From the NCBI GenBank assembly GCA_947259315.1, contig CAMYLR010000006.1, positions 277,271 through 341,270 of the forward strand: a DNA stretch of 64,000 nucleotides, written 5' to 3'. This document shows, piece by piece, positions 1 to 9,643 of the stretch. A model generated the notes under the pieces. The model was not told where the DNA came from. It did no database searches and saw only the letters and a list, made by a program, of their open reading frames with translations. This DNA comes from an uncultured Gemmatimonadales bacterium (lineage in GTDB: Bacteria; Gemmatimonadota; Gemmatimonadetes; JACCXV01; JAHWKZ01). Each line of letters opens with the position of its first letter. Position 1 is the stretch's first letter. A program made the position numbers and the translations under genes.

Positions 1-1555
<1,555 letters not shown>

Positions 1556-1559
<4 letters not shown>

Positions 1560-2674
1560 CTCGCAGACGCGTCGCGCAACTCGACACCGGTATAGCACTC
1601 GCCGCGTAAAGACAGGACGTCGATTCCACTCTCGGTGACGAGCACGTCATCCTCCCACCTCACACCAAACCGTTCGGGCAGGTAGACACCGGGCTCGACC
1701 GTCACCACATCGCCCGGGGCAACGACAGTCTCGCTATCGGCTACCAGGTACGGAGGCTCGTGAATCTCGCGACCGAGGCCGTGACCGAGGCGATGCGTGA
1801 AGTGTTCTCCGTGACCCGCCTCGCGGATCACCGAGCGCGCAACTTCATCCACATCCCCGGCGATCGCTCCCGGGCCGAGCGCCGCTAGACCGGCCTCCTG
1901 CGCTAGACGGACGAGCTCGTGGATAGCCCGATAATCCGCCGGCGCATCAGCGACCGACACGATCCCATCCTCCCACCAGAAAGACCGCGTCAGGTCGGCG
2001 CTAAAACCGTCCAACCAGCCGCCCCAATCGATGAGCACCGATTGGCCCGGTGTGAGCGCACGTTCGCTCGGCTCCCCATGCGGAACGGAGGAGCCAGGCC
2101 CGAACTGCACCAACGCCCAACCCTCAGCATGATGTTGCCGGAACCCGTCGATAAACCGGTCGCCGACGACGTGTTCGGTAAGACCCGCTTCGAGCGTCCC
2201 TAAGACCTCGCCAAAAACGGTCCAGGCGATCTCGATCGCGCGTTCGAGTAACGCCACCTCTTCTCGATCCTTCGAGCGGCGTAACCGTTCGAACAGCGGG
2301 GCACCGTCAACCAATCGCGCCGACGTGGCAGCGGCCAACCGCTCGGCGTCGTGGAACGCAGTCGATGGCTCGACGGCCCAAGTACCGCCGTTGCCAGCTT
2401 CGATCTGTTTCGCGGCGATCGCGAACGGGGCTTCGGTTTCCTCCCAACCGAGCACGTTCGCCCACTCGATCTGCGAGGCCAGATGATCTCGCTCGAACGC
2501 AGGGCATACGATCCAAGGCTCACCATCGCGTGGCACGCCGAGACACGTCAGTCGCTCGGTCCGCCACAACGACACCCCGGTCAGGTAGGTGAAGTTGACG
2601 CCCGGGGTAGCGAGCAAGCCGTCACAACCGTGCTCAATCAATCCATCCCGAGCTCGTATCCACCGCTCGCTCAT
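1556..2674 (-). CDS. M24 family Xaa-Pro-type aminopeptidase
   Basis: A 372-residue protein with an N-terminal creatinase/prolidase domain and a C-terminal pita-bread metallopeptidase domain. The dinuclear metal ligands are recognisable in order: Asp in DWGG, Asp in SADLTR, His in HRLGHGLG, Glu in VTVEPGVY and Glu in RWEDDV. The family removes N-terminal residues preceding proline or cleaves X-Pro dipeptides; which of the two is not decidable here. No signal peptide, so cytoplasmic. The ATG overlaps the stop of the upstream glutaredoxin gene by four bases (ATGA, 2671-2674), so it is the last gene of a three-gene coupled operon. Confidence 0.93.
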
Positions 2675-2949
2675 GGCTTGAGTCCCGCCAGTTTTCCTTC
2701 GCGATCATAAACCACCAGCTCGCGGTATCCGCCGATGAGCTCACCGTTGACCACGATCTGGGGAAAAGTGCGGGCGTCGGGCGCCACCTCGGCTAGACGC
2801 GCTCTTCCCTCGGGAGTGCGCAAAAGGTGCTCCTCGTGGTATGGGATTCCGCGCGCTTCCAACAACAGCTTAGCCCGGATACAAAACGAGCACGGATCGG
2901 TCGTGTAGACGACGACCCGGATGGCGTCTGCGTCGTTGGCGCCCGTCAC
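2671..2949 (-). CDS. grxC: Glutaredoxin, dithiol CSFC type
   Basis: A 92-residue thioredoxin-fold glutaredoxin with redox motif CSFC at residues 20-23, cis-Pro segment TFPQIVV and the C-terminal GGYREL glutathione-binding segment. It is expected to reduce protein or mixed glutathione disulfides in the cytoplasm. The frame is open far upstream, but a GTG at 2947-2949 overlaps the TGA of the preceding fusion gene (GTGA), which gives a normal glutaredoxin length, so I chose it. CSFC replaces the commoner CPYC; both cysteines are kept, so dithiol chemistry remains possible. Confidence 0.9.
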   Translation of the reverse strand: MTGANDADAIRVVVYTTDPCSFCIRAKLLLEARGIPYHEEHLLRTPEGRARLAEVAPDARTFPQIVVNGELIGGYRELVVYDREGKLAGLKP

Positions 2950-4745
2950 GAAGGCGCTCGCAAGTACCCGACCGCCACCGCGCCAGGACCCGCGTGGACA
3001 CCCAGAACGGGTCCCACCTCGACGACGTCGAACTCGCTCTCCGGCGCCAGTTCGGCGAGCTCTGACCGGTAGGCGTCGGCGACCCCTGGAGCGCCCGCGT
3101 GGGCGATCCAGATTCGATCGGGACGCGGGGACTCGCGTTTTAGCGTCTTGCGGGCTCGATCGAGAATGTTCAGATGGATGCGCCCTCGGCGCGCGACACC
3201 GATCACCTTGGGTGCCCCTCGTGCGATCGGGACCGTAATCACCGGGACCAGCCCGAGTCTTTCGGCGACGCGGATCTTCCAACCCCCAACCCGTCCACCG
3301 CGCGCGAGAAACTCCAGCGTCGGGAACCCGACCCACATCCGAACGCGCTCACGAGCGTCTTCGGCGGCTGCCACCACATCCTCAACCGAGCCACCTTCTA
3401 ACGCGCACTCGGCGGCGGCCTGAACGATCAACCCTTGGGCGACCGATGCGGTGCCGGTATCGACCACCGTGACGCGACCATCACCCACGAGCTCGCTCCC
3501 CTTCCGGGCGGCATTCATCGTTCCGCTAAGAGCTGCCGACAACGACACCACGACGATCGACGTGTAGTGCTCGAATAAGTACTTGTATAGAGCGGCGTAA
3601 TCGCCCGGGGGTGGCTGGGACGTTCCAACTGTCTGCTCGCCACGTCGCAACCGTTCGTAGACCTCATCCGGATTGAGTGTCTGTTTGTCGAGATACGCAG
3701 CCGATCCGAGAAGCACGCGCAGAGGCACGACGTGGATGCGGAGATGCTGCTGATCCCGTTCCGGCAGATCTGCTGCAGTGTCCGTCACCACCGCCACCCT
3801 CTCACGACCGAATTGCTCAACGTGCTGAATCCGCATGTCGTCGGCCTTTGTTCTGACGACCTCTCCGAACTCGGCGACCGCACCAAAGACCGCCTCAGGA
3901 TCGTCAGAGTGAACGTGGACCCTCAGCCTGTGCGGTGAACCGGCGACTACCAGTGAGTCGCCAAACCGTCCGATCGCAGCGCGCACGGTCGCCAAATCGA
4001 GCCCTCGCCCCTCGACCAGACACTCGGTGCAGTAGCGGTAGGTGATCTCCTCTGGACTCTCGACGATCGCGGCGCGTTCGAGAGGTGCCGCGTGGTCGCC
4101 CTCTTCAATCACCGCGCCCGCCAATCGTCCTTCGGCGAAATGGTTGATCCCCTCGAGGAAATACACGAACCCCTGTGCGCCGGCATCCACGACACCGGCG
4201 CGAGCCAGGACCTTGAGTTGTTTCGGAGTTTCAGCGAGTGCGTCGCGCGCGGCTGTCAACGCCCCGCCGAAGACCTGCAGCAGGTCCGCACCATCCCTTG
4301 CGCTGTCGGCAGAAAACCGATCTGCCCACACCCGCATTACACTTAGGATCGTTCCCTCTCGAGGTTCCTCGAGCGCTTGTTGGGCGGCCCGGTTGGCGTT
4401 CGTGACCGCTCGCGCCAATCCCTGGCCGTTGGCTCTCTCCCAACCATCCAGAGCGGCCGCAAAACCTTCAAAGAACTGGGCTACGATCGCACCGGAGTTA
4501 CCGCACGCACCAAACAGCGCGCCGTCGGCCAACGCCCGACTGACTTTCCCGATGCTGCGGCTCCGGACCCGCTGTGCCTGCTCGACGGCGCTGACCAGGG
4601 TCGCCGCCATGTTCGTGCCGGTATCTCCATCCGGGACGGGAAACACGTTGATTCCATTGAGGTTCTCTTGCCGCTGGCTGACCCAGCGCGCAGCCGCTCG
4701 CGTCGAGCGTCTGAGCCGCACCCCATCGAGATAATGAACCGCCAT
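2946..4745 (-). CDS. DAK2/DhaL-DegV fusion, FakA-FakB-like fatty acid kinase
   Basis: A 599-residue natural fusion. Residues 1-205 are a DhaL kinase domain with the nucleotide/metal motif PDGDTGTN at 38-45; residues about 230-310 match the FakA middle domain (RVHVHSDDPEAV); residues about 316-599 are a complete DegV/EDD lipid-binding domain (VTDTAADLP at the start, TSQPPPGD at 375-382). In Firmicutes, FakA (kinase) and FakB (DegV acyl carrier) are separate proteins that phosphorylate fatty acids for phospholipid synthesis. Here the DegV module occupies the place of FakA's C-terminal domain, so I infer a self-contained acyl kinase. ATG is preceded by a GGAG-containing leader. First gene of the grxC/peptidase operon. 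Confidence 0.88.
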   Translation of the reverse strand: MAVHYLDGVRLRRSTRAAARWVSQRQENLNGINVFPVPDGDTGTNMAATLVSAVEQAQRVRSRSIGKVSRALADGALFGACGNSGAIVAQFFEGFAAALDGWERANGQGLARAVTNANRAAQQALEEPREGTILSVMRVWADRFSADSARDGADLLQVFGGALTAARDALAETPKQLKVLARAGVVDAGAQGFVYFLEGINHFAEGRLAGAVIEEGDHAAPLERAAIVESPEEITYRYCTECLVEGRGLDLATVRAAIGRFGDSLVVAGSPHRLRVHVHSDDPEAVFGAVAEFGEVVRTKADDMRIQHVEQFGRERVAVVTDTAADLPERDQQHLRIHVVPLRVLLGSAAYLDKQTLNPDEVYERLRRGEQTVGTSQPPPGDYAALYKYLFEHYTSIVVVSLSAALSGTMNAARKGSELVGDGRVTVVDTGTASVAQGLIVQAAAECALEGGSVEDVVAAAEDARERVRMWVGFPTLEFLARGGRVGGWKIRVAERLGLVPVITVPIARGAPKVIGVARRGRIHLNILDRARKTLKRESPRPDRIWIAHAGAPGVADAYRSELAELAPESEFDVVEVGPVLGVHAGPGAVAVGYLRAPS

Positions 4746-4773
4746 GGGTCCACTCTACTCCCGTTTGAACCTA

Positions 4774-4801
4774 AACAAAAGGCATCCGCGTCCGGATGCC
4801 T
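4774..4801 (-). terminator. Intrinsic terminator of the HU gene
   Basis: Bases 4780-4788 and 4793-4801 form a perfect 9-bp inverted repeat (AGGCATCCG / CGGATGCCT) with a 4-base loop. Read on the minus strand, the hairpin is followed by TTTTGTTTAGG. It lies 33 bases past the HU stop codon and before the start of the fusion gene. Confidence 0.88.
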
Positions 4802-4834
4802 CTTGCTGCCGTTTCTTTGGCCTGCCAGCGGGAA

Positions 4835-5125
4835 TTACTTGTCTACTCGGTCCTTGAGGCCCTTGCCAGCCTTGAAAGCCGGGTAACGGGCAGCAGAAAT
4901 CTTAATCGTCTCACCCGTCTGCGGATTACGCCCCGTGCGGGCTTTCCGCTTCCGTTGCTCGAAAGTCCCAAACCCAGTGATCTGGACCCGACGTCCAGCT
5001 CTTAGCTCGCTAGAGATGATCCCCCCTCGCTCGGTGGAAAACAACGCGTTAAGCGTGTCCTCCGCGTCTCTCTTGGTGAGACCCGTCTTGCGGGCCAAGG
5101 CGTCACGCAACTCGGTTTTGTTCAT
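4835..5125 (-). CDS. hup: HU/IHF family nucleoid DNA-binding protein
   Basis: A 96-residue histone-like protein of full family length: N-terminal helical dimerisation segment, GFGTFEQRKRKARTGRNPQTG in the beta-arm region, and the terminal AARYPAFKAGK motif typical of HU. It bends and compacts DNA as a dimer in the nucleoid. The ATG is preceded by GGAGG. It stands alone, bounded downstream by an intrinsic terminator and upstream by about 60 bases. HU versus IHF cannot be decided from this copy alone; HU is more likely. Confidence 0.96.
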   Translation of the reverse strand: MNKTELRDALARKTGLTKRDAEDTLNALFSTERGGIISSELRAGRRVQITGFGTFEQRKRKARTGRNPQTGETIKISAARYPAFKAGKGLKDRVDK

Positions 5126-5185
5126 GCGAACTCTAACCTCCAGGTCAAGATTCTTGTCTGCGGGGAAAGGCGTTACTATCGGACA

Positions 5186-6004
5186 TTACGCTTCTGTGGC
5201 GGGGGTGTCAACAGCCGTTCGGCCAGCAATCACGCGGCGGAGCCGTTCCGGGAAGTCCGAGATCAGCCCATCCACTCCGAGGTCGAGAAGCGCGTTCATC
5301 TCGTCGACCTCATTCACGGTCCAGACAAACACTTCGCGATCGATCGCGTGAGCGGCCCGGACAAAAGCCTTGCTAAGGACCGGAATCCCGTTCCAGTTGA
5401 CCGGTACCGCGAACGCCGCACCGGGAGGTTCATACCCGTTCCAGCGCTTGGAGACTACCCGGCGCATGAACCCGGCCACGTCGTTGGGTCCAAACCCCGT
5501 TTGATGCTCTGGCACGAGCTCACGATATCGATTGAGCGGGCCCTGCTTTAGTGAGAACACGAGCACCCTCGACTGGGCATCCATCGCCTGCAAGACCGTG
5601 CTCAGCTGAGACTCCAGCGGCGGGTCGTCCTGCTTGATCTCAACGATGATCGAGACATCGGGAAACGTCTCCAGCACTTCGGCCAGCGTTGGGATCCCAA
5701 GTCCATGCCCGCGAAACGGAAAAGTCTCGCCGTCATCGAGCGTGAAATTGTAACCCGCATCGAGCGCCCTGAGCTTTTCCAGTGACAGGTCACGAACCTT
5801 CCCGCGACCGTTGGTCGTCCGCTCGAGAGTCGAGTCGTGGATTACGACAACCTCGCCTTCAGCAGAGGTATGAACGTCGAGCTCAAATGCCTCGGCTCCC
5901 ACTTCCAGGGCCGCCTCGAAGGCAACAAGGGTGTTCTCGGGGTGGGTGCCGCGCGCCCCGCGATGCGCGAACTGGCGCGGCTTGGGTCCATCAAAGAAAG
6001 TCAT
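5186..6004 (-). CDS. Glycerophosphodiester phosphodiesterase
   Basis: A 272-residue GDPD-family TIM barrel. The start HRGARGTHPENT carries the catalytic His and the NE metal/substrate motif, ELDVHTSAEGEVVVIHD carries the second histidine, and IVEIKQ the later Glu/Lys. It hydrolyses glycerophosphodiesters to glycerol-3-phosphate and an alcohol. No signal peptide, so a cytoplasmic UgpQ-like enzyme rather than a periplasmic GlpQ. It begins 9 bases after the HAD gene on the same strand, so the two are probably co-transcribed in phospholipid or phosphate scavenging. Confidence 0.95.
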   Translation of the reverse strand: MTFFDGPKPRQFAHRGARGTHPENTLVAFEAALEVGAEAFELDVHTSAEGEVVVIHDSTLERTTNGRGKVRDLSLEKLRALDAGYNFTLDDGETFPFRGHGLGIPTLAEVLETFPDVSIIVEIKQDDPPLESQLSTVLQAMDAQSRVLVFSLKQGPLNRYRELVPEHQTGFGPNDVAGFMRRVVSKRWNGYEPPGAAFAVPVNWNGIPVLSKAFVRAAHAIDREVFVWTVNEVDEMNALLDLGVDGLISDFPERLRRVIAGRTAVDTPATEA

Positions 6005-6013
6005 GCAGCCAGT

Positions 6014-6742
6014 CTAGGATCGGTCCGTCAGCCGCGCCAAGTCAGCCACGTCTCGCAAGTCCGTGACTCGTTCCGCGCCCTCGGGGAGTTCACCACCGCG
6101 ACCACCACGATCGAGCCAAATCGCTTTCCAGCCTGCATCGAGAGCAGGCTGGATGTCGTGATCGATCTGATCGCCGACCATGATCGGCGCACGATGATCA
6201 ACAAGCGGGCCGAGTGCGCGGTGCGCTGCGTCGAATGCTTCCCGTCCAGGCTTGGCCGCGGGTAAACGTCCCGAGACGAGCACCTGAGTAAAAAAACCCC
6301 CGAGTCGCAGTTGTTCGAGCAGCGGCTCGAGTCGACTGTCCCAGTTCGACAAAACGGCCAGTGGAAACCCCGCCCGCCGCAGTCGGCGCAGAGCGGGCCT
6401 AACGTCGGCCGGCACCCGCCAAGCGCACTCAGTCGCGAACCAATCGTAGGCGTGATCGAAAAAGCGCTCAAAATCAAACCCGGTAGGCAACGGACCCGCC
6501 GCGGTGATCGCACCCTCGGCGACTCGACGCCACCAATCGCGTTCCGATGTTGGATCGTAGGTGCCAAATGCAAGCGGCGGCGCAGCACCAAACGCCCTTC
6601 GAAACCCAGCCTCGAGGGCGACCGGATCGAGCGAAGCGCCCTCACGCTTGGCCAGTTCGGCGTAGGCCTCGCCAACGCCGGACTGCATTTCGACCAGTGT
6701 CCCGGCGGCGTCAAGAACGACAGTCTGCATCGCGGTCGACAA
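6014..6742 (-). CDS. HAD superfamily hydrolase with DxA nucleophile motif
   Basis: A 242-residue Rossmannoid HAD protein with an alpha-helical C1-type cap. Motif I reads LDAAGTL: D11 is the expected nucleophile but the general acid/base Asp two residues later is Ala13. Motif II is LSNWD, motif III the Lys in AAKPGREAF and motif IV GDQIDHD. Loss of the second Asp is seen in REG-2/HDHD3-like HADs, so classical phosphatase activity is doubtful. Located just upstream of the GDPD gene. A start at the internal Met5 is also possible. Confidence 0.9.
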   Translation of the reverse strand: MSTAMQTVVLDAAGTLVEMQSGVGEAYAELAKREGASLDPVALEAGFRRAFGAAPPLAFGTYDPTSERDWWRRVAEGAITAAGPLPTGFDFERFFDHAYDWFATECAWRVPADVRPALRRLRRAGFPLAVLSNWDSRLEPLLEQLRLGGFFTQVLVSGRLPAAKPGREAFDAAHRALGPLVDHRAPIMVGDQIDHDIQPALDAGWKAIWLDRGGRGGELPEGAERVTDLRDVADLARLTDRS

Positions 6743-6754
6743 CGTCTCCTCCAG

Positions 6755-6783
6755 TTGTGCGTGGCACAGAGCGTGCTTAGATA
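6755..6783 (+). promoter_or_regulatory. lemA promoter region: sigma54-like -24/-12, overlapping sigma70-like boxes
   Basis: TGGCAC at 6762-6767 and GTGC at 6773-6776 match the sigma54 -24/-12 pattern with the obligatory GG-N10-GC spacing; only one base differs from TGGCAC-N5-TTGC. The same stretch can be read as a weak sigma70 promoter, TTGTGC (6755-6760), 17 bases, TAGATA (6778-6783). The lemA ATG is at 6794 with no visible Shine-Dalgarno, so either reading gives a very short or absent leader. Confidence 0.4.
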
Positions 6784-6793
6784 CTGTCTAACC

Positions 6794-7375
6794 ATGTCCA
6801 GCGCCATTCTCATCCCGATCGTCGGAATCGGCATCGTCGCGCTCTGGGTAGCGTGGCTATTCAATAGCCTGGTCGGGCTCAGAAACCGACTCCGGGGCGC
6901 GTGGGGAGACATCGACGCTTTCCTCAAGCGCAGAGCCGATCTCATCCCCGGCGTCGTGGCTGCGGTCCGCGGGTACGCCGCGCATGAGGAACGCACGTTG
7001 GAAGGCGTCACGGCAGCGCGAACGACAGCGATGCTGGCCGGCGGCGGGCCCGAGGGAACGGCATCACGAGCTGCCGCCGAGAACACACTCACGCAGCGCT
7101 TGAATCAACTGATGGCGCTGGTTGAGGATTACCCCGATCTGAAGGCGAGCACGAACTTTCTTCAGCTGCAAGAGGAGCTGACCGAGACCGAGAACCATAT
7201 CGCCAACGCTCGACGCTATTACAACGCGGTAGTGCGCGACTACAACACGCGTCGTGAGACGTTCCCCAACGTCTTGATCTCGGCGCTGCTAGGGTTTGCG
7301 CCGGGTGAGTTTTTCGAGCTCACGGATTTGGCCCAGCGCGAAGCTCCGGATGTGGGAACCACGGAGCCGGAGTGA
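6794..7375 (+). CDS. lemA: LemA family membrane-anchored protein
   Basis: A 193-residue LemA protein: one N-terminal transmembrane helix (about residues 4-24), then the characteristic long helical bundle with VGLRNRLRGAWGDIDAFLKR, an RRADLIP segment, and the closing FPNVLISALLGF and EFFEL. The frame extends upstream, but ATG 6794 gives the family's normal short N-terminus. The role is uncertain; LemA genes often neighbour DUF2207/TPM-type membrane proteins in envelope-stress loci, and here the next gene is a DUF2207 protein with a GTGA overlap (7372-7375). Confidence 0.93.
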   Translation: MSSAILIPIVGIGIVALWVAWLFNSLVGLRNRLRGAWGDIDAFLKRRADLIPGVVAAVRGYAAHEERTLEGVTAARTTAMLAGGGPEGTASRAAAENTLTQRLNQLMALVEDYPDLKASTNFLQLQEELTETENHIANARRYYNAVVRDYNTRRETFPNVLISALLGFAPGEFFELTDLAQREAPDVGTTEPE

Positions 7376-9168
7376 CCGTCCGCTGTGTGAGCTCGCTCGC
7401 GATCGTAGCCTTCTCATTCGCTCTCGCTTTACCCACCCAGGCTCAAGACACCGGCTGGACGATTACCCGTTTTCACGCCGATTACACCATACTCCCTGAT
7501 CGTTCGCTAGTTGTCGTCGAGACGATCGCGGTCGATTTCAACGAACTCAATCGACACGGCATCTACCGCGATATCCCGGTGAGGTACAAACGCCTCGTTG
7601 GCGATCGTGGAGTCGTGCAAGCCGGGCGGATGACCCTCGATCTCGACGTTCAGCAGGTCACCGACGGAAGTGGCAAAGAGCGGCAAACAAAGGTCAGCCG
7701 TGAGGGCAACGACCTCCGAATCCGAATCGGCGATCCCGATCGCACTGTCTCCGGCCGGCAGACCTACGTCATTGAATACACGCTTTCCGGTGGGTTGGGG
7801 TTTTTTGATGAGCATGACGAGCTGTATTGGCAGGTGACCGGCACGCGCTGGCCAGTCGAGATCGAGCGCGCATCGGCTACCGTGATGCTGCCCCAGGCCT
7901 CGGCTCGCGCACACGCCGATGCTGAAGGTTGGTCGGCTTACTGCTACGCTGGGTGGGCGGAGAGCACGAGCAACGCCCGCTGTAGCGCCGAATACGTGGG
8001 CAACGGCCAATACACATACTCGTCACAACGGCTCGGCGCCGGCGAAGGGTTGACGCTTGTGGCGGCATTTCCAAAGGGCTTAATCGCCCCGCCGACAAGA
8101 GCCGAACAAACGGGCGAGTGGCTCGTCCGTTGGGGTCCAGCGCTCTCACCGTTGTTTGCGATCGCGTTCATGTTTCAACTGTGGCAGCGCCGCGGCCGTG
8201 AGCCCGATGCGGGTAGCGTGGTTGCGACCTGGGAACCGCCAGAGGGAATTCGGCCCGGCCCAGCAGGGACACTCGTCGATCAGCGCGCCGACATGGACGA
8301 TGTCGTCGCCACGGTACTCGATCTCGCGGTCCGCGGGTACGTGGAGATCCGCGAAGTTCCACCGGATGGCATTCTAGGGCAGGTTGACGCCAATTCGTTC
8401 GCTGGGCGAGCACTGAGAACTTTGGGGCTGTCAGAGAACGACTGGCAACTCATCCAAGTCCGGGCCGACACCGACGAGCTCAAGCCGTTTGAGAAGCGAG
8501 TACTCACCGGGATCTTCGAAGGTGAATCCACGCGTCGGATGTCTGACCTCCACAATGAGTTCTACACGCGGCTGCCACAGATCCACGAGTCGCTGTATGC
8601 AGATTTGGTTCGGCAACGGTTGTTTCCAACCAGCCCACATCGCACCCGCGTCAAGTACCTCTGGATCGGTGGCGCGATCATGGCTGCGGGTGTGGCGATC
8701 GGAGCGGTGCTCAGCCATATCGTCTTGCTCATCGGCGTCGTGTTGTCTGGACTCGTGGTGCTGCTGTTCTCGTTTGCGATGCCGGTTATGACGCCGAAAG
8801 GCGCCCGGGTGAGGCGCCAACTCAAGGGGCTCGAGGAATACATACGCCGCGTCGAGAAGGCCGAGATGGAGTTCCGACATGCGCCGGAGAAAACCCCCGA
8901 GTTGTTCGAAACGCTGCTCCCATTTGCCGTGGCACTCGACGCAAGCGACATCTGGGTCAAGCAGTTCGAAGGTGTGCTCACAGCCGCGCCGGCCTGGTAC
9001 GGCAGCGATCTGTCGAATTGGAATTCGAACGCGTTCGGATCACAGATGGCGGGGTTTCAGAGCGCCGCAACACGTACGTTAGGATCCGCTCCGGGATCAA
9101 GCTCGGGTGGCGGCGGTGGCGGTTCGGTCGGCGGTGGTGGTGGTGGCGGCGGTGGTGGGAGCTGGTAG
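7372..9168 (+). CDS. DUF2207 domain membrane protein with Gly-rich C-terminus
   Basis: A 598-residue envelope protein starting at GTG 7372, coupled to lemA. It has an N-terminal signal peptide (cut near AQA-QDTG), an extracytoplasmic DUF2207 beta domain (about 30-235), a transmembrane segment, a soluble middle domain, two more hydrophobic segments (about 425-465) and a tail rich in Gly/Ser ending SGGGGGGSVGGGG-type runs. Gly-rich tails are usual in this family. Function unknown; the lemA-DUF2207 pair is recurrent in bacteria. Confidence 0.9.
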   Translation: MTVRCVSSLAIVAFSFALALPTQAQDTGWTITRFHADYTILPDRSLVVVETIAVDFNELNRHGIYRDIPVRYKRLVGDRGVVQAGRMTLDLDVQQVTDGSGKERQTKVSREGNDLRIRIGDPDRTVSGRQTYVIEYTLSGGLGFFDEHDELYWQVTGTRWPVEIERASATVMLPQASARAHADAEGWSAYCYAGWAESTSNARCSAEYVGNGQYTYSSQRLGAGEGLTLVAAFPKGLIAPPTRAEQTGEWLVRWGPALSPLFAIAFMFQLWQRRGREPDAGSVVATWEPPEGIRPGPAGTLVDQRADMDDVVATVLDLAVRGYVEIREVPPDGILGQVDANSFAGRALRTLGLSENDWQLIQVRADTDELKPFEKRVLTGIFEGESTRRMSDLHNEFYTRLPQIHESLYADLVRQRLFPTSPHRTRVKYLWIGGAIMAAGVAIGAVLSHIVLLIGVVLSGLVVLLFSFAMPVMTPKGARVRRQLKGLEEYIRRVEKAEMEFRHAPEKTPELFETLLPFAVALDASDIWVKQFEGVLTAAPAWYGSDLSNWNSNAFGSQMAGFQSAATRTLGSAPGSSSGGGGGGSVGGGGGGGGGGSW

Positions 9169-9172
9169 GCTC

Positions 9173-9643
9173 CTACGCCTGATCCTCACAAGCGTCCGGA
9201 ATCGCTTCGGGGTCGATCAAACACGGCTGACACAGCTCCAGCACGATCGAGGTCGTCGACTGTATTCGAGGATCCAAGGGCGCGCTAGCGCCGCACAAGA
9301 ACGGAACGACCGGCGAGAACGTGATCTCCTCCAATCTCAACGTCCCCGTCTGATCTGGAACGATCACCTCGTCGGTGGCCGTCCGCTGGCCAGCCGGCAA
9401 CACCACCGTCCCGGCCGGAGTCTCCCCTATGAACGGCGACGACAACATGTAAAACGCCTCCATCCGCCCATCGACCTTGAAGGGCTCGAGGTCGCCGGCG
9501 AGTGAGAGCTGCACGGTGACCACCGAGGTGGCAGCGCCCACTCCCTCAGGTCCAGCCGGCTCGTCGTCGCCACACGCGATCAGAATCGCGATCGCCAAGC
9601 CAAGCGAGCCGAGTCTCAGACGGTGCCACAGCGGGCCACTCAT
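9173..9643 (-). CDS. Putative lipoprotein, function unknown
   Basis: A 156-residue protein with a lipoprotein signal peptide: hydrophobic segment ending ILIAC, the lipid-bearing Cys at about residue 24, then acidic GDDEPAGPEG. The mature part is beta-rich and contains four further Cys in a C-terminal cluster (FLCGAS, ELCQPCLI, DACED), which could form disulfides. I do not recognise the family. Its ATG overlaps the stop of the DUF72 gene (ATGA, 9640-9643). Confidence 0.75.
   Translation of the reverse strand: MSGPLWHRLRLGSLGLAIAILIACGDDEPAGPEGVGAATSVVTVQLSLAGDLEPFKVDGRMEAFYMLSSPFIGETPAGTVVLPAGQRTATDEVIVPDQTGTLRLEEITFSPVVPFLCGASAPLDPRIQSTTSIVLELCQPCLIDPEAIPDACEDQA

Noticed and set aside
9107-9165. 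GGC/GGT-rich stretch as a tandem repeat element
   Set aside because: It encodes the Gly-rich tail normal for DUF2207 proteins.
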